From positions 62,001 to 126,000 of the forward strand of contig JAEQBH010009432.1 of the NCBI GenBank assembly GCA_016808115.1: 64,000 nt of DNA, given 5' to 3'. Shown here piece by piece: positions 23,001 through 35,504 of the stretch. Made by a program: the position numbers and the translations under genes. How positions within the stretch are numbered: position 1 is the first letter of the stretch; every line of letters begins with the position of its first letter. This DNA is from Tetrastigma voinierianum. Taxonomy: Eukaryota; Streptophyta; Magnoliopsida; Vitales; Vitaceae. The notes under the pieces were generated by a model. The model did not search any database and was not told the DNA's origin. It was given only the letters and a program-made list of their open reading frames with translations.

Positions 23001-23605
23001 CTACTCGCCTCTAATGATTTGATGTATTGGTTCTGGGTGGAAACACCTTAGTTTCGCTCTTCATCGTCCGTCGCGGGGATGATATTTAGTTTGCAGAGAG
23101 GCCACCGTCGTTAACCCAACCATATCTATGACCTGTGCGAATACATCTATGTTATTCAACAGCACGAGTCATAATTGCACCCTCTCTTCATTGGACATGA
23201 GAGAACTGATGTAAGTGAACTTTTTCGGCTCGTCCAATGTTACTTTTGCCAGGGGATCCACAACTAATGGATCCTTAACTTCTGCACTGATTTAGGCGGC
23301 GAACTGTGATTGCTATGCGGAGGTTTGATCTTCAAGGGGATGTCTTGAAGAGCTTTTCTCCCATCTTTGTTCCCATGCAGATAGTTGATAACATTTTCGT
23401 GTGGCTAGCTAACTACTTAAAAGGTCAACCTGCCCAACGTTAGTCAAATAACTAACCGTCTAGTGGTAGGTTGAAGGGATAGCTTTCATTAAGTGCAGCT
23501 AAGCCCGCCCCATTAATACATTGTAAGGCCCTAAGTCTTCGACGATTGAGAACAAAACTTGTCGAGTGGACTGGCCATGCTTTATAGGAGCAACATCTCC
23601 TAGAG

Positions 23606-23920
23606 TTAAGCAATTAGCTTTGCACCCATTAAATTAGAGAGGATTCGCCCGACTGAGTTCACCACACCTAGTGAAAGCTTCATATGCTTAAAGGCTAGTA
23701 GTTGCAACAAGTCTACCGCATTGCCAGGATCTACTAGTACCCTGTGCACATTAAAACTGTTAATACAAAGGATGAGTACTAGTGCATCATAGTGGGGCAC
23801 AATAATCCTGTTCAGGTTGATAGGAGGAAAGGATATAAGGTCATCTATTGGCTTGGTTTCTTCATGTCTGCCTTCCGCGTGAATAGAATTTACCATGGCC
23901 TTAACTGTGGCGGCTCTCAA
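23606..23920 (-). pseudogene. Aspartic protease region (Tat gypsy)
   Basis: A 104-residue minus-strand frame reads FPPINLNRIIVPHYDALVLI then NSFNVHRVLVDPGNAVDLLQ and AFKHMKLSLG. The phrase VLVDPG.A.DLL is where the catalytic D-[ST]-G loop sits; this gypsy group commonly has DPGS or DTGS. The left part continues with decayed sequence towards RT. In an intact element it processes the polyprotein. Confidence 0.8.
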
Positions 23921-24040
23921 GAGCTTCCTTTGTTGGCACTTCGATTGATACTGGTCGTCAGACGCGCCGCCCAGTATATAGTTTATGGCAGGTTTGGGTT
24001 CTGATAGGACTACTGCGCTGGGTATGATTATGTCCGTAGC

Positions 24041-25000
24041 TTACCCTGATTCCACTTCGTGGTCAAGTTCTTTACTATACCTCCTAAGGTGTCCCTCTTT
24101 TATAAACTTTTCAACCAAGAACTTTAGGCTTCGACACCTGTTGGTTTCATGCCCAGGATCTCTATGATAATCGCACCCCAAGGATTTGTTTCTTTGGGAG
24201 GGATCCGTCTGGATTGGTGCAGACCATTTAAACTCTGGCAAGTCGCAAATGACGTGGCACAGCTCTTTTATAAGAGATATTCGTGGGGTGAATCCATTTA
24301 TTTGCGGATCATCACGACCGCTACCATATTTAACCTTCCTTGAATCCGACGCTTCCCTACTCGCTTATTTTCTTCGACCGGCTACTTGTAATCATGACAG
24401 TTTAGGTTGCTGCATGAACATTATCATCCAACATTAAGTATCTATCAGCCCACTTATATAATTCTTCCATTGTCCCTGACGGGTCTAAAGATAATGATTG
24501 GAAGAAAGGAGTAGATGGCTCAAAGCTTCTCCTAAAGTTTTGGAGGACTACATCCATGCTATACGACTATATCTGTTGGACGGATTGCCAGAACCTCCTA
24601 GTGAAGTCTCGAATAGACTCTTCTTCCTGCTTGAGAATAGTTTGTAAGGAGCTAATGTTCTTCTTTTATCGCACCGAACAAAGATACGGCGATACAAATG
24701 CCGCCCATAGTTCATTGAATGAGTTTATTAAGTTACGTGGGAGCTTGTGGAACTAGGCCAACGCAGGCCCCCGCAAACTAGCTGGGAACACTTTGCATAA
24801 TAGCCGGTCGTTACCGGCATTTAGTATCATTGCCTAGTTATAATGGAGCATATGATCGTAAGGGTTAGAGGAGCGAGCGAACGTGGCGAAAGCTAGTATG
24901 ACAACCCCACGAGGAGGCTTATATTCAAGAATGTGTTACCCTAGAGGTGAAAATAGCATGTCATCGGTTCGCTAATTCAAGGCCGACATGGCACATATAG
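24041..25000 (-). pseudogene. Gag (retrotrans_gag) of the Tat gypsy element
   Basis: The C-terminal piece, a 66-residue frame, contains CDYHRDPGHETNRCRSLKFL and VEKFIKEGHLRRY, the zinc-knuckle-like segment (C.YH...GH.T..C..LK). Further right, minus-strand frames give SSTPFFQSLSL-like and MEELYKWADRYL-like phrases (24410-24540), a QKEEESIRDF-like turn (24600-24650), LPR.L.NSFNELWAAF-like sequence near 24700, and LRGPALAWFHKLP-like sequence near 24760. Together these are the Ty3/gypsy capsid. Phrases marked 'like' are reconstructed across frame changes and are only approximate. Confidence 0.75.
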
Positions 25001-25139
25001 AAAGTCGCCCGCAGACTAAAGGCGTGATATACAAGCCTGATTAGTGGCATCAGGCAGCGGTTACCACCGACGTGTTCCTAAAATAACCAGCCGGGTTCTA
25101 CCTCCTGCTTGCCTCTCTCCTTGCCCTGCAAGATGCGCC

Positions 25140-26290
25140 ACTAATGGCATCACTGAAGGCAGGGTCATGTGAAGGTCACTCTCGCTTATTTACCAGGTTC
25201 CTCGCACCCCTTCCTGTGTGGGCCTCACCATGGTACTCACACCACCTCCACCTTCAACCCACCTCTCCGATGACCAACCGCTCCTTCGTCATCGACCAAA
25301 TTAGACTTGCTGCCATCATCGTTAACTTGTTGGGCAATGCTAGTGTACGTCACCACACTTTGGCCTGTCAGAGCTTCCATTTATGCAACACTCGAATTTC
25401 AAAGATATCGGCAGAGATGCATCAAAATCCATATATGCAATTGGGTGGGTGCAAGGAAGAACATTACTAGCATGGATGGCTCTCTTGATCAATGCCTGAA
25501 CAAATCGATTTCCCATGCTCAATTCTCTATTGACACTGACTTCTACATTGACAAAAGACCCAGTTTTCTTGATAAAATGAAAAATTGGGTCCAAGTCTCT
25601 TTTTGTCTTTTCCGCGGAGCTTCTCCAAGAATTTAAGGGAGACAACAAACCAATCTCAACTCTGAAGGACATTCATTTATGAAATGATGAAAACAGAGCG
25701 ACTACTTTCCCATTGAAGTAAGAATTCATGTTTTCTGGCTCTAGAGGTTCAGATAGGATTGGCTTCTTCTCAATTCTCATCGGAAAAAGAAGATTACATG
25801 CCCTTCATAAATGTTGTTGATCGGTCTCCTTACTATCAATCGTAGTACTCTCATCCTACACAAAACATAGGAAAATTCATAAACCATTTTCACAAACATC
25901 TTATGATTATTCCAGATTTTACTATTTAAACCATAGATTCTCATTATCACCTGATGGATTTCCTCTTCTGTATCTTAGGACATGGCAATACCATCAATTA
26001 TACTTAGTCTTGGGATTGGTGGTGGGTCTAGGCAGAGCACTGTGATCACTGATCAAGCATGGGAAGTTTGGGTTCACGCCTGCATAGTTGCGTAAGCTTT
26101 AACAACAATCATCTTGGACATGGTAGCTGGCCTCCTCGTGTCCTATCTTACTTTGTTCTCTTCCACTTGAAAGTGTGACAAGCTCTTTCAATAACCGACT
26201 GGGATTTATAGGCAATACCCAATTTGTAAGTCAAATTGCCAAGTTCTTGCTATTCTTTTGGTTCATTTCCTTTCAAAGAATGATTGTAGC
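25140..26290 (-). other. Unassigned minus-strand coding-like relic
   Basis: A 110-residue minus-strand frame (25340-25672) holds VEVSVNRELSMGNRFVQALI and ASNVLPCTHPIAYMDFDASL. Further right, broken frames give KLGIAYKSQSVIERACHTFK and ENKVRYDTRRPATMSKMIVV. The residue usage looks protein-like, but I do not recognise a family. It may be the N-terminal extension of the neighbouring gag, a separate older gene fragment, or captured host sequence. I do not assign a function. Confidence 0.35.
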
Positions 26291-26365
26291 TGGTTAGAAT
26301 CTTTGTTGTTTTAGAGCTTTGAAAAGTGATATGGACTCATGTTCATTAGATTGAGTAAGTAATAG

Positions 26366-27985
26366 GCGTATTTTGTGATGTGTATATAAAATTATGTAGA
26401 AAAATAAAAAAAGAGCGCTTATTCTCATGCTAGCATAATGCTTGTCAAGTAACAGGCAAAGTAGTACGAGATGTACAAAGATCAATCCACAGGGAAAATG
26501 GGATGCTAAGTATCAAAATTATAATACCTCTATAATATTCAAACAGTCAAAGATGGTTTAAACATCAGTTAAACTAAGTTACTGAAATCTAAATCTAACT
26601 AATTAAACTATGCAACTAAGGGATGCCAAGAGATAATAAAGTTCTAGGGTATTTGGCATGAACAATCCTCCTTTCTTTCTCCTCTCTCTCTTTCATTTAG
26701 GCCAAAATTCCATTATATTGTCTCTGAAAGGCTTCCAAGGTGACTCTTGCCTAATTTAATTATAAATCTCTCTCTCGAGTCGATAACCTACCAACTAACA
26801 CTAGGTCTTTGCTTCTACCAACCCCAAGAGCCATAAGATGCTTAAGATCCAAGAATCTCACACGCCTCCTAATCACAGATAATTTCTACACTACCAAGCT
26901 AATTAGGTTTATTCATCTATGTCTAGTTCTTTACTCCCTTCTCAGATCTTGCAAAGAACCACTCACCATATTGAGATTAGCTAGAAACTCAATATAAAAG
27001 CACAGAACCAATCATGAATCAATAGATAGACAATCACAAAGAAACAATAGAAAAGGAAAATTAACGAATAAATATAAGATTCATGTCCAAAATCAACCAA
27101 AACCCTAGACTATAAAGTTAGAACATAATAGAGGTTTAATACATCATAAACTTAGGACAAAACATGAGAAAAGAGAAAGAAGAAACTCTAATGATCAAAA
27201 TGATGGTGATTCTCATATTTTCTTCCACAAATCTCATGATCTTCTCCCAAATCTTCAAAAACAACTCATAACCTCTTCCTTGGTCCCAAAGTGTGGACAA
27301 AGTCCCTCTCTCTGAGCCCTAGCCGCCCTTTGTCTCCTCGTTCGAGCTTAAACCTCACCTCGCTCACCGGCTAAACACTCCAAACCAACCCTTAAACGCC
27401 ACGACGTCGACGCTTCCGATGCACGCTTCAGAGCTCTCGCAACGCGTAAATGTTGCCGCAGCCTTTCCTTTCTGCTTCATCAAATTATAAGGCCATAACT
27501 TTGTCATCCGAACTTCGATTTGATCTTGGACTCGTTAGAAAGCTTCAAAAGTTTAGAATCTAGATATATCCAAAAAGAACACTTTAGAAATGATGATAAA
27601 TACGTAAGTTACAAAATGCTCCAACTTGTCACTTTTGAGCTCTCTTCTCTTCTTCCTTCAATTACCAAGAGTCATAACTTGATCATTTGAAGTCCAAATG
27701 GAGTGAATAAGGTCTCTTTGGAAAGCGTGAGAAGTCTCCTATCCATCCATTTAAATATTGTAGCCATTTGGGATCATATTGTAGCCGAAACATCAAAACA
27801 TAGCCGCCGCATGTGTAGTTTGTTGAGTTTCGGGGCTTTATCTCTTTGTTTTGCTCTATATCGCTCATGGTCGACCTAATCACAACTTTAACATTGAGAG
27901 CATTAGATCACTTATTTATATAATAAAACTACTAAAAATATAAGCAAAACATATTGATAAAATGAATATAAAGTATACTCATCGT
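26366..27985 (-). mobile_element. Athila/Tat-type LTR, truncated at its primer-site end
   Basis: The segment 26366-26500 has the arrangement found just outside the primer site of Athila/Tat LTRs read in reverse (GGCGTATTTTGTG, then a ...GTCAAGTAACAGGCAAAGTA phrase, then AATCCACAGGGAA). The rest is non-coding, with the GGCCATAACTTTGTCATCCG type of wording seen in such LTRs near 27490. It ends near 27985 at ATACTCATC, the reverse of a common TGATGAGTAT LTR start. The primer site is absent, so the LTR is cut at 26366. It could be the 5' LTR of the Tat element on its left. Confidence 0.5.
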
Positions 27986-28052
27986 AAGAATTTTTTCTAC
28001 GAATTTACCAAAGAAGCCATGATACCTAACTTTGTGTTTTGAGATGATTTTA

Positions 28053-28645
28053 TGTTAATTGTGTTGGTTTAGTGGAGTGAATGACATTCATTGCAGATGA
28101 TTGAATGGCATTTACTATGTGAAGGAGTCTAAAAGGTGGCAGGAGCTCAAAAGTTTGGCTTGTTAGTCATTTGGCTTGTTGAAGGCTAAGGATCTCACCT
28201 TTATTCCTATAAATGGAGAGGCTTCTCCTGTTTAGGGATGATCATTCTTTCTTTTCTTTTTTTTTCTTTTTCTTTTTTTGAGAGTTTGCTATGAAAAAAA
28301 GGATTAAGGAAGAGTGAGTTCGGTTAGGTCATGTCTGAGAGTGTTGATTGGGTGATATCTTCAATCACAACTTTAGTTCGCTAAAGTAGTATCAAAATGA
28401 GAGGTACGCACATACGCGGTTTTATCCCTGATAAGACATCAACGCGATTTTCTTTCAAGAACAAAGGAGACTAATAATTTTGCTTTTAAGGAGATTGGTT
28501 CGCACAAGACTCCTGTCAACTCCTAAGATTTTTTTTCCCGGTTCTTACTTTGCCTTTAATCAAAGCCTGTGTTATCTTCTTTGCGAGTAGCTGATTGTTC
28601 TTCAGATCGACAAGTTTTATGTTATTTCAGAAAGAATTTCCTACA
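28053..28645 (+). mobile_element. Copia-family LTR, plus orientation
   Basis: This 593 bp unit matches the LTR at 48412-48971 along its length (GGTTTAGTGGAGTGAATGAC, AAAAGGTGGCAGGAGC, CCTATAAATGGAGAGGC, TTATGTTATTT then AAGAATTTCCTACA at the end). The CCTATAAATGG at about 28206-28216 is the LTR TATA box. No attached internal region can be recognised on either side in this orientation. Confidence 0.8.
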
Positions 28646-29565
28646 ACTAAAAACATATTTAGAAAAAAAGGACAAAGACAAGGTGGGTGTGGCTCAAGAA
28701 TTAATGACGAATAAAAATGTGGAATTGGAAAAAGAGAATAAAATTAACAACTTTTGGTTTTGCTTTCATTCCCTTTTTGGAAAATTAAAAATTAAAAATA
28801 AATTTTAAAAAAACGTCTCAGTTGTGACTGGATAAGGGAAAAAATTTTTGTATATTATTTAGGAAAAGATTGTTTCAGAGAGGAAAAATGAGTATACCAA
28901 AAGAATAACATTTTGTTTTTTTCCTTTTGGAAAAGGTTATCCTTTTATTAAAAGAAAAAAAATGGAAAGAATTTATGTTTAGAAAAACCATTTTTAAAGG
29001 AAATCAACTTGATCCAAATAACCCTTTAAGGTAAAAATTGAGATTTATTCCTTTAAAAACGGTTTTCTAAGCTTACCCTCCTTTAATAAAAGGATATTTT
29101 CCAAAGGAAAATATATTCTAAGTAAGAAATTAAGTTTATCTTGAGAATCACAATCTTTCTTAAAAGCGGTCATGATCTCATGCGTTACTTTCGAAGAAGA
29201 AAATCCGTCGACTTTGTCTCCCGAGGATAAGAATGGCGTGCGAGCTAACCTCTCCCGGTACATGATACTACTCAGTGAAGTGAAGCTGTGATCGAAGCTA
29301 TCACCCAATCAACACTCTCATACAGGACCTAATCGTACTCACTCTTCCTCAATCCTTTTTCGCATAGGAAACTCTCAAAAAAAAAAAAAAAAAGAATGAT
29401 CATCCCTGAACAAGAGAAGCCTATCCATTTATAGGAATGAAGGTGAGACCCTTAGCCTTCAACAAGCCAAACATCTGGCAAGCCAAACATTTGGGCTCCT
29501 GCCACCTTTTAGACTCCTTCACAGAGTAAATGTCATTCACTCCACTAAACCAAAAATTCCCCACA
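28053..29565. repeat. Large imperfect palindrome of opposed copia LTRs
   Basis: The plus-oriented LTR (28053-28645) faces a truncated minus-oriented copy (about 29131-29565). The spacer is itself self-complementary: ATCCTTTTATTAAAAG and AGAAAAACCATTTTTAAAGG at 28918-29010 pair with CTTTAATAAAAGGATAT and CCTTTAAAAACGGTTTTCT at 29035-29125. The centre lies near 29020. Confidence 0.75.
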
Positions 29566-30034
29566 TGAATGACATTCACGACCAAAATTCAAGCGGGTGA
29601 TAGATTCATCAGTTTGAAACACATAGAAAGGTGAGTGCTACCCTTTGAACATTCCCTTGTACAAATATATTTACTCTACTAACTAAATAGTAGATACGAT
29701 GTCCTTAAACTGTTCTGCCATTGGTGTAGACGATGACATATTCCACACAGGAATCTTCCTAACACATTTCAGTTCTCACTTTTATGTCCATTTTGGCCAT
29801 GAACATGCACCTAGTTCTATAAGAGTTTAATAGGAATTATGCCCTATTCAATTCCCTCTAAGACGGCCCACTTCACTCGCATGACGATCTCTGCCAAAAT
29901 TATGAGAGTAGCTGGGTGTTACTTTTCTCCAATGCATAAATCTCTTTCTTGCATTAAGCATGCCAGCCTTCTTAGGCATCAACGATTCATGCGGGAATGG
30001 ACAGGAATGTGCTCCACGCAGTGGTGTATCCAAG

Positions 30035-32445
30035 TGTAACACCTAGGGATTTGTATTGGTATAAACTAGGGAAAATAATAATGACAGGAATTTGTATAGG
30101 CGTAAATTAGGGAAAATAATAATGACAGGAATTTTTATAGGCATAAGTTAGGAAAATAATAATGATAATTCAATTAGCTAATTAATTAATTAATTTAATG
30201 AAAGAGGGATAAAGGTCATTTTCTAATAGATACCTAGGTATAAATTGGAAAGAAAATAAAATCCTTTTATTCGTCTTTTGAATTCTTTTATTTGGTAGAA
30301 TTCCAGATGGCGTATGGCTTTTCGGATCTAGGGTATGAAGAACAAATATCTCTAGGTAAGATCTTCCTTATTTTATTTTTCTAGATTTCTTTGATGTAAA
30401 TTCTTTAATTCTTCTTTCAGTTTAGATGAACCCTAAAGAAGTCAGATTTAGATTTCACTCTCGTTCTTTTAAAAAAAAGAAATAAAATAAGAAGTGGTAG
30501 TATCATACTAAATTACTTTGAGTATGAAAATGAAAAAGTATTTAAGGATAATTTTTGAAAGAAAATAACAATAAACAAATAAGATAAATTTGAAAATGCT
30601 GAATTTTGTATAAATATATGTATTTGATAAGTATTTAAATATATATGTATTTTGGCAAATAAATATTTTATTAAGTTAAGAATTAGTAGATAAGGAATAT
30701 GATTCGAATAATTATTTAGCAATTATAAGAAATAGATGAACAATAATACTTGTTATCAAGTATATGATAATTGTTAGGTAAAAAAGGCAAGATGAGTATT
30801 GTGTAATAATATAATTTGTAAATCTATTAATATTATTTCTTTCACAGTAAAGGAATTTAAAGTTGAATTAAACAAAAAATAAATAAATTATTAAAATAAG
30901 ATCAAGGAATATGAGTTTTATAAAATTTGCTAAAACTACCTAATTCAAATAGTTATCATTTGAACGATTTGTCAATATATTTAGAGTGAACAAAATCATG
31001 TTGATAGATAAACTTTATAAATACAAATTTTATAAAATATTTAGAAACCCATTGCTTTTATTGTGTGGATTAAAAAATTAAAAATAATATCATTGGTAGA
31101 ATATCAAATTGAAAGTTTTCAGAATAAATAAGTAATGATAGTTTCTTCCTTATTTTAGAAATATTTCATTTCTGAATTGAAATTCTTTAGATTGGCTTTT
31201 TGAAAGCTTTGAGTACTCCTTTGAGGTAAAGGATATTAATGCGAGATGCTAAAAGAAAATTGTTTGTTTTACTTCATTTGGGGATGAAAATTATTTTAAC
31301 TAAGATTATATAATCCTTGGGGTTTTATGAAAAGTTTTACTTTTATTTGTTGATTATCCATGGATCAAAAAGTAGTTTTGTATATGGTTCTGCTGCAGAT
31401 TTGTTTTTGTTCTGAAAGAAAATGTGAAAATATGATGTTTTGCTAATTTGATTTTTTGAATGAAATATTTGACTCTTATTGAGTTATTATCCAAGCGGGA
31501 ATAATAGTTGACTATTCGACCCTTGTCAATGGGAATAATAGTGGACCTTTACATTCCCTTGGTAGCGAATGAGGTGATTTGAGCCACAGTACTCTAGGGT
31601 TTCGATTAGAGGTTACTATTTTAAGTAGTTTTATTTTTAATCCACCTTAAATGAACAATTTTATTTATCACCCATTTGAAAATTGACATGACTAGGCACC
31701 ATTTGATGTTGATGACCCGAGAAAAATATATTTGAAATATTTGATTTTGGACTTGATGAAAGTGTTTGGTCGAAATTTGATATGAAATCGTTTTGATCAC
31801 ATTTGATATGAAGCGATTTGAAATGGATGTGAGAATGTTTGAAGTAAATTTTGTTAATGTTCCAACTTATTTTTAATCTAAAGTTTTGATGAAAAACATC
31901 TCTGTGCCTATGATTAGAAAATTTTTTTATCCATGAAAATGTATTAGTATTTCTTATTGAGCTTTAAGCTTACTCCATTCGTTGACATATTTTTCGGTAC
32001 TTTTAGTTTAAAGCGATGAGTGATAAAGCTGGAGTTGGGGTTGTCATCATTAGGGATTTGATTAGAACTTTATGTTTGGATCATGTTGAACTAATAAGTT
32101 CATGTTTATGTGAAATGTTGCTGATTTGAAAGTTAAAGTCTTTTATATAACATTAGTTTTATGTGTACAAAGTTGCATTTGAAGTCTAATATACATATTC
32201 TGAATAGCTTTATATGACATATAGGTAGAGATTTGATATTTAGAAATAATTTTTATCGACAAATTTTTGAATTTGGAGAATTTATGAATTTAGAAAGTTG
32301 CACATTTACTTTGAACATGTGTTGTGGCATTGGACAAAAAATCCGATTTACAAAGGAAGAGTTAATGTCGTTCTATACAAACCTTGGTGAAGGCTTGAAA
32401 TTGTGAATTGGCTGATCATGCCCAGGGTGGGTTTAGAGCGTGACC
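30035..32445 (+). mobile_element. Solo-LTR-like insertion beginning TGTAACACC
   Basis: The unit starts TGTAACACCTAGGG at 30035 and ends near GGTGGGTTTAGAGCGTGAC at 32444, as in TGTAACACC-type plant gypsy LTRs. It has no coding signal over 2.4 kb. Against the plus copia copy it replaces a single point in ATCCAAG (around 47940 in that copy). The flanks CCAAG (30030-30034) and CAGAAG (from 32447) may be a diverged 5 bp target duplication. Confidence 0.65.
30045..30170. repeat. Three tandem copies of a 41 bp unit
   Basis: The phrase GGGAAAATAATAATGACAGG starts at 30069 and 30110, with a slightly changed third copy at 30151. The units carry ATTTGTATAGGCGTAAAT between them. They lie at the very start of the LTR-like insertion. 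Confidence 0.85.
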
Positions 32446-32499
32446 GCAGAAGTCTTCTGATTAGTTGTCCCTTTGAACCTAGATCTTGGGATCTTCAGT

Positions 32500-33197
32500 C
32501 AGGTAGGTTGAGTATCCATTGCATCGACTTATACTTTTACGGGTTTTAGTCTCATTCCCTTCGATGAATTTTTAACCAACTCTCTGTTTAACCCTGTGGT
32601 TAGCGAATCCGCAATTTTATATAATCTCTGAGATAGCTTCCGAATTGAGAGTGGTTGTGCAATGGTATTGTGTCTCGTGAGATATGTCTAGACTACCGTG
32701 GCATCTTGCTTTATGCTCTACGATAAGCAGTTAAGCTGTCCTGATGTATGCATATTAGAGCTACCAGACTTGGCTGCAGAATGTCCTCTGAAGTGGCATA
32801 ACCATTACACTCTTCCCCATTTACAATACAGTCTTTGTGCAACTCAAATTTCATTGTGGATGCGGCGTTAACCATTTGAAAATTTTTTGAGGACTTCCAT
32901 GATACTACTGCACCTCCCAATGTAAAAACATAACCACTCTGGGATTTTGAGTCTTTAACATTATATATCCAATTAACATCACTGTATCCTTTAAGTATAG
33001 CAGGATATCTTGTGTAGTGCAGCCCATAGTCAAGAGTGAATCGTAAGTATTTTAATACTCTCATTAATCCTATCGATACATGAAAGCTCGGGATTACTCA
33101 TGTACCTACTCAGTTTATTAATTGCATAGGCCATGTTTGGTCTTGTACAACTCATTAAATACGGTGACTACTATCAGCTTTGATATTTTACTTCGAA
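32500..33197 (-). pseudogene. Copia RT end and RNase H (minus copy)
   Basis: Minus-strand frames read SLMYLMSCTRP-like and [15 protein letters not shown] at 33060-33180. These are followed by [52 protein letters not shown] and an [14 protein letters not shown] tail to 32711. This is the copia RNase H with the SGYVF..GGA..SWKS signature. In intact elements it degrades the RNA template. The catalytic region is largely readable in one frame of 117 residues, so this is one of the better preserved domains in the window. The post-pol leader continues to 32446. Confidence 0.9.
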
Positions 33198-34249
33198 ACA
33201 CTACGTAACATCCCATCACGCTCGCGAATGAGATGCCACACGAGAAATTTGGGACTTTTAAGCAAATTTTTCCAACATTGGTGATATTAAAACATTATAT
33301 CATATTAAAGTAGACATATCTGCTCTGTAGTGGTGTTTAAATGTTCCTATACATAAACATTACAGTCCCATTTGTTTGTACTTACACAGGATCTACTAAT
33401 ACCAAATATTATATATGCCTTAGGTCCCAAAGTCAGGCAGATTGGCGGATCGAACCGATTCGGGAGCGAAACGATAATCGGGACTCTTGCCCCTTTTTTT
33501 TTTTTTCGGAGAGTGGGCACTTATACGTAGATTATCTGAATAATTTTGTAATAACCAAAATCATTTATACCCCGAAGAACTACCATCAGGTCAGTGTCCA
33601 TGAATTTATACACATATACTAAGTCTCATTTATTTATGAAATACTTATACATGTACATCTAATACAACGTCGGAGATCGTGGAACAATCTTTGGTGAGCA
33701 CTTATCTACGAGATGGTAAATCTTCTTGGTGTGGAATGTCTGCATCCTCTTTATCTCCTCTTGATTACCTACCGCAGCGGATTGAACACGTGCTAGCTTT
33801 ACGCTTAGTGGGAACATATAAACCTGATAACGACCCGATAACAATACTAAGCGATCCATGATCTTTTTTTTTTTACATTTTACTTTTCCTTATCATATAC
33901 TTGAAGTCTATTCTTATGTGACTTCTAACTCATATCATATTATACATGTAGATTTTATCCTTTTCAGATTCCATATCATTATCTTGTTCGTATTACTTCC
34001 ATGTGCCATGTCTTTTACTTGTTTCAATTCATATCTTCTACATGTATATGGCATATGGATCATATTCAAACAAACTTATGCATATCTGATGGCCGTCGAA
34101 CATATCAAGTCATATTCCATACATACAAAATCGAATTCGATGATACGTCATCTTAGACTCATATGTTATAATTTAAAGCCATTAATCAAATCCCTTTAGC
34201 AATTTACATTTCCTTGTTAGGGATGCCCGTTTAATTCTTTTAGTTATCG

Positions 34250-34487
34250 TTTTATTAAATTTTCATTTTTCAAAAGTGCCAGACCGAATCCTCGACTTCG
34301 GCCAGGGTTGGCGGATCCATTTGGGCGGTTTACTCAGGCATTTCAATCGAAACATTTTTGTTTGGTTTTATTAAATTTTGTTTTTCAAAGTGTCGCGGCA
34401 AGATCCAAACCGGCAGGTTGGATCAGTGAGCAGTTTACTCAGGCATTTTCAATTATCTTCCCCGAAACATTTTGTTTGTGTTATTCA
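34250..34487. repeat. Two direct repeats of about 118 bp
   Basis: TTATTAAATTTT...TTTTTCAAAGTG, a GGATC-containing core and GGTTTACTCAGGCATTT/AGTTTACTCAGGCATTTT occur twice, starting near 34250 and 34368, each ending in CGAAACATTTTTGTTTG or CGAAACATTTTGTTTG. Confidence 0.75.
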
Positions 34488-34619
34488 TTTTAGACTTTTT
34501 AATTCTGCGAAAGCACTTCATTTAGGAAATCATAAACATTTAAGCCAAAAAGACTCATAACATTCATTAACAAATCATTACAAATAATACCTTTTTACTA
34601 TGTCATTAGTAGCAATGTA

Positions 34620-35200
34620 GATACTTAAACAATCTGATTTTTAATGTCATTTTCACTTTTCGGTTTGTGATTTCACATATAGCTATAGAAGTCGACATTC
34701 AGGACATATTCAGTTGGTGAATCTTGTCTTGTTTGTCATTCAGTAGCAATGTGGTTTCACATTTAATATCACCATCTCACATATGACTATAGAAGTTAAC
34801 ATTCCACATTTGTGGTTGGTGAATCCACATCTGTTTGTCATTCGATGTGATGTGATTTCGCATTCAATATCACCATCACATATGGCTAAAGTGACATTCA
34901 CGACAGATTCACTTAGGGAATCCTGTCTGTTTGTCATTCGTGCGATGTGATTTTCCATTTGGTATTACCATCATATGGCTATGAAATTAGAGCATTCACC
35001 AGCCCAGTTCACTTAGGAATCTGTCTGTTTGTCATTCGAGTAGTAATGTGATCTACATTGCTGGTGGTTACCTTCATGGCGAATTCTCCAGAAGTTGGTG
35101 AATCCCGAATCATGTTGGTCATTCTATAAAAATGTGATTTCATTCAATATTCACGATTACCTTCATGACAAATTCGATTTAGTGAATCGAATCATATTAG
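34620..35200. repeat. Tandem repeat, unit about 95-105 bp
   Basis: The phrase CTGTTTGTCATTC recurs at about 34733, 34837, 34931, 35028 and, changed to TTGGTCATTC, 35117. Each copy is accompanied by GATGTGATTT, AATATCACCATC and a GGTGAATC or TTAGGGAATC segment. Confidence 0.8.
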
Positions 35201-35426
35201 TGTTCATATTATTTCAAATCAATTTACTATGCAATAATTTCACTTATAGTTCAAATACATGCACACACATGCATATAAAATAAACATTTGGTCTCACCAA
35301 TAATTCAAATCGATACATGCATATACATATATATATTTCTAAATAAAACTCATAATCGATCCTTAAACACATGCAATATTCATGTCATTTATGTATGACA
35401 AGCATTTGAATAACAATAATTCAAAT

Positions 35427-35428
<2 letters not shown>

Positions 35429-35502
<74 letters not shown>
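35429..35502. repeat. (AT)37 microsatellite
   Basis: An uninterrupted run of 37 AT dinucleotides inside the 9.37 kb insertion. Confidence 0.95.

Positions 35503-35504
<2 letters not shown>

Larger units (their letters stand above)
19986..25140 (-). mobile_element. Tat-lineage Ty3/gypsy retrotransposon, internal region
   Basis: On the minus strand, from right to left, gag, protease, reverse transcriptase, RNase H and integrase can be read, with the extra antisense ORF remnant beyond the integrase. The protease wording (VDPG.A.DLLQL), gag wording and pol order fit the Tat branch. No domain is free of stops or frame changes. An AT-rich stretch interrupts pol at about 21475-21885. No primer site was found on the right side, so the link to the LTR at 26366 is only likely. 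Confidence 0.75.

Noticed and set aside
33420..33500. Possible tRNA or primer site near GGCGGATCGAACC
   Set aside because: No cloverleaf can be formed and no known tRNA 3' end complement matches.
35429..35502. CRISPR or regulatory array
   Set aside because: Simple AT microsatellite; no spaced repeats of CRISPR type occur anywhere in the window.
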